A DNA stretch of 64,000 nt from positions 62,001 to 126,000 of the forward strand of contig NZ_JAAWWP010000015.1 in NCBI RefSeq assembly GCF_012273655.1, given 5' to 3'. Under the pieces are notes generated by a model. That model had not been told where the DNA came from, did not search any database, and saw nothing but the letters and a program-made list of their open reading frames with translations. The translations under genes were made by a program, and so were the position numbers. This document shows, in pieces, positions 44,676 to 52,243 of this stretch. Origin of the DNA: Streptomyces physcomitrii (GTDB lineage Bacteria; Actinomycetota; Actinomycetes; Streptomycetales; Streptomycetaceae). Position 1 is the first letter of the stretch. The number at the start of each line of letters is the position of its first letter.

Positions 44676-45958
44676 ACGAGTTTCCCGTCTGCGACTGTGG
44701 CCCGGCCCCGCAGCCAGGTGTGCGTGACGCGACCCGGCAGCTCACGGCCCTCGTAGGGGGTGTTGCGGCTGCGGGAGGCGAAGCCCGCGGGGTCCACCGC
44801 TCCACGGTAGGCCGGATCGACCAGCGTGAGGTTGGCAGGCTCGCCGGGTGAGACGGGGCGTCCCTGGCCGGTCAGGCGGCCGATGGCGGCGGGCCGGAAG
44901 GACATCCGCTCGGCGAGCTGGGCCCAGTCGAGCAGCCCGGTGTCGACCATCGTGTGCTGGACCACGGAGAGCGCGGTCTCCAGGCCGACCATGCCCATGG
45001 CGGCGGCGGCCCACTCGCAGTCCTTGTCCTCGTGCGGGTGCGGGGCGTGATCGGTGGCCACGCAGTCGATGGTGCCGTCGGCGAGGGCCTCGCGCAGGGC
45101 GAGCACGTCCCGCTCGGTGCGCAGCGGCGGGTTGACCTTGTAGACGGGGTCGTAGCTGCGGACCAGTTCGTCGGTGAGCAGCAGGTGGTGCGGGGTGACC
45201 TCGGCGGTGACGTTCCAGCCCTTGGACTTGGCCCAGCGCACGATCTCCACCGAGCCCGCGGTGGACAGATGGCAGATGTGCACCCGGGAGCCGACGTGCG
45301 CGGCGAGCAGCACATCGCGGGCGATGATCGACTCCTCGGCGACCGCGGGCCAGCCGCCGAGCCCGAGTTCGGCGGAGACGACGCCCTCGTTCATCTGGGC
45401 GCCCTCGGTGAGCCGGGGCTCCTGGGCGTGCTGGGCGACCACGCCGTCGAAGGCCTTCACGTACTCCAGGGCGCGGCGCATGATGACCGCGTCGTCCACG
45501 CACTTGCCGTCGTCGGAGAAGACGACCACCCCGGCCGCCGAGTCGTGCATGGCGCCCAGCTCGGCGAGCTTCTTGCCCTCCAGGCCGACGGTGACGGCGC
45601 CGACGGGCTGCACATCGCAGTAGCCGGACTCCCTGCCGAGCCGCCAGACCTGCTCGACGACGCCCGCGGTGTCGGCCACCGGGAAGGTGTTGGCCATGGC
45701 GTGCACCGCGGTGAAGCCGCCGGCGGCCGCGGCCCTGGTGCCGGTGAGCACGGTCTCGGAGTCCTCGCGGCCGGGCTCGCGCAGGTGGGTGTGGAGGTCG
45801 ACGAGCCCGGGCAGCAGCACCCGGCCCGCGGCGTCGACCACCTCGGCGCCCTCGGCGCTCAGCCCCTCGCCGACGGCCTCGATCCTCTCGCCGTCGATCA
45901 GTACGTCCTGCGGGGCGCCGCCGAGCACCTTCGCACCTCGGATCAGGGTCTTGCTCAT
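44672..45958 (-). CDS. pyrC: Dihydroorotase
   Basis: PyrC cyclises carbamoyl aspartate to dihydroorotate. The 428-residue protein is a class I amidohydrolase: zinc ligands in DLHTHLREPG near 58-67, a conserved FSDDGKCVDDAV, His residues in VAQHAQEPRL and HICHLSTAGSVE, and the catalytic Asp in VATDHAPHPHEDK. I chose ATG at 45958 (MSKTLIRGAKVLGG), the usual family start; GTG at 45967 is in frame, overlaps the pyrB stop by 4 bp and is the alternative. It overlaps the PH-like gene downstream. Confidence 0.95.
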   Translation of the reverse strand: MSKTLIRGAKVLGGAPQDVLIDGERIEAVGEGLSAEGAEVVDAAGRVLLPGLVDLHTHLREPGREDSETVLTGTRAAAAGGFTAVHAMANTFPVADTAGVVEQVWRLGRESGYCDVQPVGAVTVGLEGKKLAELGAMHDSAAGVVVFSDDGKCVDDAVIMRRALEYVKAFDGVVAQHAQEPRLTEGAQMNEGVVSAELGLGGWPAVAEESIIARDVLLAAHVGSRVHICHLSTAGSVEIVRWAKSKGWNVTAEVTPHHLLLTDELVRSYDPVYKVNPPLRTERDVLALREALADGTIDCVATDHAPHPHEDKDCEWAAAAMGMVGLETALSVVQHTMVDTGLLDWAQLAERMSFRPAAIGRLTGQGRPVSPGEPANLTLVDPAYRGAVDPAGFASRSRNTPYEGRELPGRVTHTWLRGRATVADGKLV

Positions 45959-45963
45959 ATCGG

Positions 45964-46953
45964 TCACTTCTCCTCGGTGGCGGGGGCGGGGGCGGTCTGC
46001 TGGGCGGTCTGGTCCTGGCCGCCGAGCAGCAGGTAGAGGACGGCCATCCGGATGGAGACCCCGTTGGCGACCTGCTCGACGACCGTGCAGCGCTCGGAGT
46101 CGGCGACCTCGGCGGTGATCTCCATGCCGCGGACCATGGGCCCGGGGTGCATCACGAGGGCGTGTCCGGGCATCCGCGCCATGCGCTCGCCGTCGAGCCC
46201 GTACCGCCGCGAGTACTCGCGCTCGGTGGGGAAGAAGGCGGCGTTCATGCGCTCGCGCTGGACGCGCAGCATCATCACGGCGTCGGAGGCGGGCAGCACG
46301 CGGTCGAGGTCGTAGGAGACCTCGCAGGGCCAGCTGCCGACGCCGACCGGCAGCAGGGTCGGCGGGGCGACGAGGGTGACCTCGGCACCGAGGGTGTGCA
46401 GCAGGTCGACGTTGGAGCGGGCGACCCGGCTGTGCAGGATGTCGCCGACCAGGGTGACCCGCTTGCCCGCGAGGTCCTGGCCGAGCCCGGCGTCCCGGCC
46501 GACCAGGCGGCGCCGCATGGTGAAGGCGTCGAGCAGGGCCTGGGTGGGGTGCTGGTGGGTGCCGTCGCCCGCGTTGACCACGGCGGCGTCGATCCAGCCG
46601 GAGGTCGCGAGCCGGAAGGGCGCCCCGGAGGCGCCGTGCCGGATGACGACCGCGTCCACGCCCATCGCCTCCAGGGTCTGCGCGGTGTCCTTCAGGGACT
46701 CGCCCTTGGAGACCGAGGAGCCCTTGGCGCTGAAGTTGATGACATCCGCGGAGAGCCGCTTCTCGGCGGCCTCGAAGGAGATCCGGGTGCGGGTCGAGTC
46801 CTCGAAGAAGAGGTTGACGACGGTACGGCCGCGCAGGGTGGGCAGCTTCTTGATCGGCCGGTCGGCGACCCGGGCCATCTCCTCGGCGGTGTCGAGGATC
46901 CGGACGGCGTCGTCCTTGGTGAGGTCGGCGGCCGAGATGAGGTGACGCATCAT
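45964..46953 (-). CDS. pyrB: Aspartate carbamoyltransferase catalytic chain
   Basis: PyrB joins carbamoyl phosphate and aspartate, the committed pyrimidine step. The 329-residue protein has the carbamoyl phosphate motif FFEDSTRTRISFE near 49-61, HPTQALLDAFTM near 136-147 and the MRVQRERMN region. No pyrI regulatory chain lies in this operon, so regulation is more likely through PyrR. It begins 102 bp after pyrR and its stop is next to pyrC. Confidence 0.97.
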   Translation of the reverse strand: MMRHLISAADLTKDDAVRILDTAEEMARVADRPIKKLPTLRGRTVVNLFFEDSTRTRISFEAAEKRLSADVINFSAKGSSVSKGESLKDTAQTLEAMGVDAVVIRHGASGAPFRLATSGWIDAAVVNAGDGTHQHPTQALLDAFTMRRRLVGRDAGLGQDLAGKRVTLVGDILHSRVARSNVDLLHTLGAEVTLVAPPTLLPVGVGSWPCEVSYDLDRVLPASDAVMMLRVQRERMNAAFFPTEREYSRRYGLDGERMARMPGHALVMHPGPMVRGMEITAEVADSERCTVVEQVANGVSIRMAVLYLLLGGQDQTAQQTAPAPATEEK

Positions 46954-47055
46954 CGGGAGGGCTCCGTAAGAACGTTCAGGATTTTTCCGGCATGCTCCGC
47001 GCAGGGGTGCGCGGCACGGGCCGGTCGGAGTCGGTACGTCGCGGCGAGGGGCGCG

Positions 47056-47676
47056 CTAGCGCTCGCCGGTCTCTTCCGCGGCGGCCGCGCCGAGCAGGAC
47101 CGTGTCGCGGCCGTCCTCCTCGGCGAGCTGCACCTTGACCGTCTCGCGCAGCGAGGTGGGCAGGTTCTTGCCCACGTAGTCGGCGCGGATGGGCAGTTCG
47201 CGGTGGCCCCGGTCGACGAGGACGGCGAGCTGCACGGCGCGGGGGCGGCCGATGTCGTTCAGGGCGTCGAGGGCGGCCCGGATGGTGCGGCCGGAGAAGA
47301 GGACGTCGTCGACGAGGACGACCAGGCGGCCGTCGATGCCCTCGGCGGGGATGTCGGTGCGGGCCAGCGCGCGCGGCGGGCGCATCCGCAGGTCGTCGCG
47401 GTACATGGTGATGTCCAGCGAACCGACCGGGATCCGCGCGCCGGTGATCTCCTGGAGCTTGGCGCCGAGCCGCTGGGCGAGGAAGACGCCGCGGGTCGGG
47501 ATGCCGAGGAGGACCACGTCGCCGGCGCCCTTGGCGCGTTCGACGATCTCGTGGGCGATGCGGGTCAGGACCCGCGCGATGTCCGGGCCCTCCAGTACGG
47601 GGCGGGCGGAATCGGGGGCGGAGGCGCGCTGCGAACCGCGCGGCGCACTGCTCTGCGAACTGCTCTGGGCGTCCAT
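47056..47676 (-). CDS. pyrR: Pyrimidine operon regulator PyrR
   Basis: PyrR binds pyr mRNA when UMP or UTP is high and also has weak uracil phosphoribosyltransferase activity. The 206-residue protein has the PRPP motif VVLVDDVLFSGRT near 119-131 and basic RNA-contact residues in DITMYRDDLRMRPPRALAR. A 25-residue N-terminal tail is Ser/Gln-rich. The ATG at 47676 has a perfect AAGGAGG 10 nt upstream, which lies in the candidate PyrR-binding hairpin. It is the first gene of the operon. Confidence 0.96.
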   Translation of the reverse strand: MDAQSSSQSSAPRGSQRASAPDSARPVLEGPDIARVLTRIAHEIVERAKGAGDVVLLGIPTRGVFLAQRLGAKLQEITGARIPVGSLDITMYRDDLRMRPPRALARTDIPAEGIDGRLVVLVDDVLFSGRTIRAALDALNDIGRPRAVQLAVLVDRGHRELPIRADYVGKNLPTSLRETVKVQLAEEDGRDTVLLGAAAAEETGER

Positions 47677-47686
47677 ACGAAACGGA

Positions 47687-47721
47687 CCTCCTTCTCCGTC
47701 TCACAGGACGGTGTTAAAGGA
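47687..47721 (-). promoter_or_regulatory. PyrR-binding-loop-like hairpin over the pyrR ribosome binding site
   Basis: On the minus strand the helix CCGTC (47711-47707) with GACGG (47700-47696) holds the loop CTGTGA, and CCTT at 47720-47717 can pair with AAGG at 47693-47690, part of the AAGGAGG site. PyrR is known to act by translational repression in mycobacteria through such a leader. The sequence here fits that mode. Confidence 0.7.
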
Positions 47722-47852
47722 CGTCGAAATTGCGCCAGCCATCCTACCAGCAGCGATCGGGTCTCTCCTCACCGGCCGTCCACCCCGGCACACTCTTCCC
47801 TCGGAAGGGGCGCTCGGACTCCGTTCGGCTTGACGCATCCAAGTAACGCTGC

Positions 47853-47872
47853 GTAACCTCACAGTGAGTTAC
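47853..47872. promoter_or_regulatory. BldD operator upstream of bldD
   Basis: GTAACCTCACAGTGAGTTAC is a near-perfect palindrome with core CTCAC-A-GTGAG, matching the AGTGA/TCAC half-sites bound by BldD. It lies 48 bp upstream of the bldD start; bldD is known to be autorepressed in S. coelicolor. Confidence 0.75.
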
Positions 47873-47919
47873 CAGCCGCGCGGCGGAGCCGCACGTCGTT
47901 ACTGCGTCCGGGGAGCCTT

Positions 47920-48423
47920 ATGTCAAGCGAATACGCCAAGCAGCTCGGGGCCAAGCTCCGCGCCATCCGTACCCAGCAAGGACTTTCCCTCCACGGTGTC
48001 GAGGAGAAGTCCCAGGGGCGCTGGAAGGCGGTCGTGGTCGGCTCCTACGAGCGCGGCGACCGCGCGGTCACCGTGCAGCGCCTTGCCGAGCTGGCGGACT
48101 TCTACGGGGTCCCGGTGCAGGAGCTGCTGCCCGGCGGCACTCCCGGGGGCGCGGCCGAGCCGCCGCCGAAACTGGTCCTCGACCTGGAGCGCCTCGCGCA
48201 CGTACCGCCGGAGAAGGCGGGCCCGCTCCAGCGCTATGCGGCGACCATCCAGTCCCAGCGCGGCGACTACAACGGCAAGGTCCTCTCGATCCGCCAGGAC
48301 GATCTGCGCACCCTCGCGGTGATCTACGACCAGTCGCCCTCGGTGCTGACCGAGCAGCTCATCAGCTGGGGCGTGCTCGACGCGGACGCGCGCCGCGCGG
48401 TCGCCACCCACGACGAAAGCTGA
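47920..48423 (+). CDS. bldD: Developmental master regulator BldD
   Basis: BldD represses sporulation genes during vegetative growth; tetrameric c-di-GMP makes it dimerise and bind DNA. The 167-residue protein has an N-terminal XRE-type HTH (MSSEYAKQLGAKLRAIRTQQ, then VVVGSYERGDRAVTVQRLAEL) and a C-terminal domain with the c-di-GMP signature RGDYNGKVLSIRQDD (RxD-x8-RxxD) near 122-136. It is divergent from the pyr operon. A palindrome upstream fits autorepression. Confidence 0.98.
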   Translation: MSSEYAKQLGAKLRAIRTQQGLSLHGVEEKSQGRWKAVVVGSYERGDRAVTVQRLAELADFYGVPVQELLPGGTPGGAAEPPPKLVLDLERLAHVPPEKAGPLQRYAATIQSQRGDYNGKVLSIRQDDLRTLAVIYDQSPSVLTEQLISWGVLDADARRAVATHDES

Positions 48424-48446
48424 GCTTTCGGAAGAAACGTCACATC

Positions 48447-48480
48447 GAAGGGCGGGCCCGGAATTCCGGACCCGCCCTTC
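48447..48480. terminator. Bidirectional terminator between bldD and nusB
   Basis: GAAGGGCGGG (48447-48456) pairs with CCCGCCCTTC (48471-48480), and an inner self-complementary CCGGAATTCCGG fills the loop. The two flanking genes are convergent. Confidence 0.85.
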
Positions 48481-48525
48481 GTCTGTGGTGCTCCCCCGGG
48501 CAGGCCGCGAGAGCACCGGAAACGG

Positions 48526-48963
48526 CTAGTGCGCCTCGTCCCGGCGCAGGCTGGGCTTGAGCTCCTTCAGCCGGCCGAGGAGTCCGTTGACGAAGGACGG
48601 CGAGTCGTCCGTCGAGAACTCCTTGGCGAGCTGCACGGCCTCGTCCAGCACCACGGCGTCCGGGGTCTCGTCGACCCAGAGCAGCTCGTACGCCCCGATC
48701 CGCAGGATGTTGCGGTCGACGACGGGCATCCGGTCCAGCGTCCAGCCGACCGCGTACTGCGCGATCAGCTCGTCGATCCGGGCGGCGCGCTCGGCGTAGC
48801 CCGCGACCAGCTCCCTGGCGTACTCGCTGACCGGCGGCTGCCGGGTGTCGGAGCGCGCGTGCCGGATCCAGTCGGCGAGCACCGTCAGGACGTCGGTGTC
48901 GCGCTGATCGGACTCGAAGAGGATCTGGAAGGCGCGCTTGCGGGCCGTATTGCGGGCAGCCAC
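48526..48963 (-). CDS. nusB: Transcription antitermination factor NusB
   Basis: NusB binds boxA RNA with NusE (S10) to prevent early termination in rRNA operons. The 145-residue all-helical protein has the Arg-rich N-terminal MAARNTARKRAFQILFESDQ and the C-terminal VLDEAVQLAKEFSTDDSPSFVNGLL. It starts with GTG at 48963, two bases after the efp stop, so efp and nusB are contiguous in the order efp-nusB. Confidence 0.97.
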   Translation of the reverse strand: MAARNTARKRAFQILFESDQRDTDVLTVLADWIRHARSDTRQPPVSEYARELVAGYAERAARIDELIAQYAVGWTLDRMPVVDRNILRIGAYELLWVDETPDAVVLDEAVQLAKEFSTDDSPSFVNGLLGRLKELKPSLRRDEAH

Positions 48964-48965
48964 GG

Positions 48966-49532
48966 TTAGCTGTTCACCCGGCCGAGGTAGTCGCTCGAAC
49001 GGGTGTCGACCTTGATCTTCTCGCCGGTGGTGATGAAGAGCGGCACCTGGATCTGGTGGCCGGTCTCCAGGGTGGCGGGCTTGGTGCCACCGGTGGAGCG
49101 GTCGCCCTGGACGCCCGGCTCGGTCTCCTGGATGACGAGCTCGACGGCGGCGGGCAGCTCGACGAAGAGCACCTCGCCCTCGTGCTGCGCGACGGTGGCG
49201 GTGAAGCCCTCGATCAGGAAGTTGGCGGCGTCGCCGACGGACTTGCGGTCGACGTGCAGCTGGTCGTAGGTCTCCATGTCCATGAAGACGAAGTAGTCGC
49301 CGTCCATGTAGGAGAACTGCATGTCGCGCTTGTCGACAGTGGCCGTCTCGACCTTGACGCCGGCGTTGAAGGTCTTGTCGACGACCTTGCCGGAGAGCAC
49401 GTTCTTGAGCTTGGTGCGCACGAAGGCCGGGCCCTTGCCGGGCTTGACGTGCTGGAACTCGACGACGGACCAGAGCTGGCCTCCGTCGAGCTTGAGCACC
49501 ATGCCGTTCTTGAGGTCGTTCGTGGAAGCCAC
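48966..49532 (-). CDS. efp: Elongation factor P
   Basis: EF-P relieves ribosome stalling at polyproline. The 188-residue protein has the KOW-like domain 1 with the tip loop HVKPGKGPAFVRTK (28-41), where Lys34 is the residue modified in other bacteria, and two OB domains. The sequence of the loop is typical of actinobacteria, where the modification system is often missing. It starts with GTG at 49532. The gene is relevant to the proline-rich ATPase and MltG encoded nearby. Confidence 0.97.
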   Translation of the reverse strand: MASTNDLKNGMVLKLDGGQLWSVVEFQHVKPGKGPAFVRTKLKNVLSGKVVDKTFNAGVKVETATVDKRDMQFSYMDGDYFVFMDMETYDQLHVDRKSVGDAANFLIEGFTATVAQHEGEVLFVELPAAVELVIQETEPGVQGDRSTGGTKPATLETGHQIQVPLFITTGEKIKVDTRSSDYLGRVNS

Positions 49533-49580
49533 GGTTGCGGAATCTCCTGGACTGACGCGATGGACGACAAAGGCCCCGCC

Positions 49581-50696
49581 TCAGAGCGCGAGCAATTCCT
49601 TTGTCGTGATGGTGAGTAGCTCGGGTCCGCCGTCCGCCTCGGGGCGCACGACGAGCGTGTCATCGATCCGGACCCCGCCCCGGCCCGGGAGGTGGACCCC
49701 CGGTTCGACGGTGACCGGCACACAAGCGTCCAGTTTACCCATGGCCGCGGGGCCGAGCCGCGGGTCCTCGTCGATTTCGAGTCCGACCCCGTGTCCGGTG
49801 CGCGGCGCGAGGCCCTCGGTGTACCCGGCGGAGTCGAGCACCCCGCGGGTCACCCGGTCCACATCGCGGCAGGCGGCGCCCGGGGCGAGGGTCTCCCGGC
49901 CGGCCCGCTGGGCGGCGAAGACCACCTCGTACAGCTCGATCTGCCAGGGGGCGGGCGAGGTCCCGATGACGAAGGTGCGGCCGACCTCGCAGCGGTAGCC
50001 GCGGTAGGAGGCGCCGAGGCAGACGGAGAGGAAGTCGCCCTCCTCGACCCGGCGGTCGGTGGGCCGGTGCGCGGGCATGCCCGAGTGCGGGCCGGTGCCC
50101 ACCGAGGTCGGGAAGGCCGCGCCCTCGGCGCCGTGGTCGACCAGGCGGCGCTCCAGTTCGAGGGCGAGGTGCCGCTCGGTGCGGCCGACGAGGATCGACT
50201 CCAGGAGTTCGCTCAGCGCCTGGTCGGCGATCTCGGCGGCGATGCGCAGACAGGAGATCTCCTCCTCGTCCTTGACCAGGCGCAGCCGCTCGACGGCGCC
50301 GCCGAGGTCGGCGAGGCCGAGCCGGGGCGCGACCTGGGAGAGGGCGCGGTGCCGGGCGACCGTCAGATGGTCCTCCTCGACGGCGAGCGACCTGGCACCG
50401 TCCGCGCCCTCGCCGACCAGGAGTTCGGCCGCCGCGACCGCGGCGTCCGCGCCGGGCGCCGCGAGCACGTGCAGCCGCAGGCTCTCGTCGGGCCGCCCCG
50501 TCTCGCCCTGGGCGCCCGGGGCCTCGGGGCACAGCAGCACGTCCTCCTTGCCGCCGAGCAGGACCGCGGCGCCGCTCGGGGCCGCCCCCGCGAGATAGCG
50601 GACGTTGGCCGGGCGCGAGACCAGGGCGGCTCCGCTGCCCGTCGCCGTGCAGTGATCCCTCAGCCGCTCGCGGCGGGCCGCGTACACCTCTGACAT
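49581..50696 (-). CDS. pepQ: M24 (pita-bread) peptidase-family protein with altered metal ligands
   Basis: The 371-residue protein has an N-terminal creatinase-like domain and a C-terminal M24 domain like prolidase/aminopeptidase P. The expected five metal ligands are Asp, Asp, His, Glu, Glu. Here the first site reads SVCLGASY (Cys instead of Asp), the second YRCEVGRTF (Glu), the His in TGHGVGLEIDEDP and Glu in TVEPGVHLPG are kept, and the last reads GVRIDDTL (Asp). The enzyme may use another metal set or be inactive. It is upstream of efp by 48 bp on the same strand. A pepQ name is by family only. Confidence 0.8.
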   Translation of the reverse strand: MSEVYAARRERLRDHCTATGSGAALVSRPANVRYLAGAAPSGAAVLLGGKEDVLLCPEAPGAQGETGRPDESLRLHVLAAPGADAAVAAAELLVGEGADGARSLAVEEDHLTVARHRALSQVAPRLGLADLGGAVERLRLVKDEEEISCLRIAAEIADQALSELLESILVGRTERHLALELERRLVDHGAEGAAFPTSVGTGPHSGMPAHRPTDRRVEEGDFLSVCLGASYRGYRCEVGRTFVIGTSPAPWQIELYEVVFAAQRAGRETLAPGAACRDVDRVTRGVLDSAGYTEGLAPRTGHGVGLEIDEDPRLGPAAMGKLDACVPVTVEPGVHLPGRGGVRIDDTLVVRPEADGGPELLTITTKELLAL

Positions 50697-50798
50697 GAAC
50701 CGAGCGTACGAGCGGGGCGCCCGCCCGGCTTTCCGGGCGCGTCCGACCGGACGAAGCCGGGAGCGCCCCGGTGGCCCGCTACTCCCCCGGGCCGCGGC

Positions 50799-51935
50799 TC
50801 ACCACTGGGGCGGGCTGGTGAGGGCGCGGGCGAGGACCTCGTCGAGTGCCTGGGCGGTGGCGGAGACGTCCAGCTGGGAGTTGTCGATGATCGGCAGCCC
50901 GGAGCCGTACCAGCCGGCCATCCGGCCGTGGATGCCCGCGACCTCCTCGTCGGAGAGCCGCCGGTTGCCGCTGCGCTGGGCGTTGCGCTCCAGGACGACC
51001 TCCAGGCCCGGCAGCAGGACCACCGGCAGCAGCCCCGGGCCCACGTGCCGCTTCCACCCGCCGAGGCCGATCACCGGGCGGTCCGGGAAGACGGCGTCGT
51101 CGAGGATGCAGGAGATGCCGTTGGCGAGGAAGTTGCGGGCGGCGAATCCGCAGGTGCGGCGCGCGAGCCGGTACTGCGCCTCGGAGTTGTCGTTCCACCC
51201 GGTCTGCGGGTCGGCGAAGCCGGAGCGCACCCACTCCCGTACGTCGTCCAGGCTGATGTGCGCGGTGGGCACCCGGCGCCGGTCCGCCCAGAACTTCGCC
51301 ACGCTGGTCTTGCCGGCACCGGCCGGGCCGATGAGCAGCACGGCGAGGGTGACGTCGGCGGCTCCGGAGGCGTCGACCGCGGGCGGCGGGGTGGGCATGG
51401 CCACCGGGGCGCCGGGCGGGAGCTGGATGTGCCCGGTGGTCTCCGGGGACGGCTGGCCGCCGTGCGGCTGCGCGGGCGCGGGGTGCGCGGCGGCGGGCGG
51501 GGGCGGCGCGGGTGCCGGAGGCGGAGGCGGCGCGGGTGCGGGGGGCGGTACGGGTTCGGCCGCCGCGGGGCGCGGGTGCTCCGGCGCGGGGGTGTCCGGC
51601 ACGGGCGGCACGGGGCCGGGCGCGGAGGGCGGTACGGCTCCGGGCGCGGGCGGCACGGGGCCGGGTGCCGGAGGCGGTAGGGGCCCGGGTGCCGGAGGCG
51701 GTACGGCTCCGGGTGCGCGGGGCGGCACCGGGGCGGGCGGGGGTGCGGCTCCCGGGGCGGGGGGTCCCGGCTGAGGGGCGGCGCCGGGGACGGGGCCGCC
51801 GCGTACGGCGCGCATGCCGAGGGGGACCGTGGGCGGCTCGTTGGCCGCGAGGTGCGCGCCCCCGCGGTGGCCGGCCCGGGCGGTCGGCCCCGGCGCTCCC
51901 GGCGGCGGCAGCGGTGATCCACCTGCGTGCTGCAT
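50799..51935 (-). CDS. Proline-rich P-loop ATPase/kinase-like protein
   Basis: The 378-residue protein has two parts. Residues 1-190 are Pro/Ala/Gly-rich and disordered, with repeats such as PPAPGPVPPAPGAVPP. Residues 195-378 form an AAA_33/zeta-type P-loop domain with LLIGPAGAGKTSVAKFWADR near 200-219 and SLDDVREWVRSGF. The second half recalls small-molecule or nucleic-acid kinases. The substrate is unknown. I chose ATG at 51935 (MQHAGGSPLPPPG), with GGAG upstream. It is located between aroB and the M24 gene. Long polyproline runs imply dependence on EF-P. Confidence 0.78.
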   Translation of the reverse strand: MQHAGGSPLPPPGAPGPTARAGHRGGAHLAANEPPTVPLGMRAVRGGPVPGAAPQPGPPAPGAAPPPAPVPPRAPGAVPPPAPGPLPPPAPGPVPPAPGAVPPSAPGPVPPVPDTPAPEHPRPAAAEPVPPPAPAPPPPPAPAPPPPAAAHPAPAQPHGGQPSPETTGHIQLPPGAPVAMPTPPPAVDASGAADVTLAVLLIGPAGAGKTSVAKFWADRRRVPTAHISLDDVREWVRSGFADPQTGWNDNSEAQYRLARRTCGFAARNFLANGISCILDDAVFPDRPVIGLGGWKRHVGPGLLPVVLLPGLEVVLERNAQRSGNRRLSDEEVAGIHGRMAGWYGSGLPIIDNSQLDVSATAQALDEVLARALTSPPQW

Positions 51936-52189
51936 CCCGTGCCACTCCGTCTCGTACAGGCAACTGGCTTGGGGTGTACGGGTGTTGAGCAGCCCGCTTC
52001 CCCGCGGTGCGGCGCGGGAACCCCGACGAACGGTACCTTCCCCGCCCGGCGAAGAGTGAACGGCCCCGGGGCGCGCAAAGTGCCCGGCATCCGCGCCGGG
52101 GCGCACTCCGGCCTGTGGAAAAGGCCACGTCCGAGGGGCGGAACCGGGGCGGCCGTCTCCCCGTCCGCGCCCGGCCGCACGGCATGGCG
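51936..52189. other. Intergenic region between aroB and the proline-rich ATPase gene
   Basis: No gene is seen in this stretch. With the aroB terminator at 52190-52219 it fills the 308-bp gap. The promoter of the ATPase gene presumably lies near 51950-52000, where the GC content drops. Confidence 0.4.
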
Positions 52190-52219
52190 GTGCCCCGGCG
52201 TCGGTGGACGCCGGGGCAC
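52190..52219 (-). terminator. Terminator after aroB
   Basis: GTGCCCCGGCGTC (52190-52202) pairs perfectly with its complement at 52207-52219 around a 4-nt loop, 25 bp after the aroB stop. Confidence 0.85.
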
Positions 52220-52243
52220 CGTCGAAGGCAGGGAGGGGCCGCG

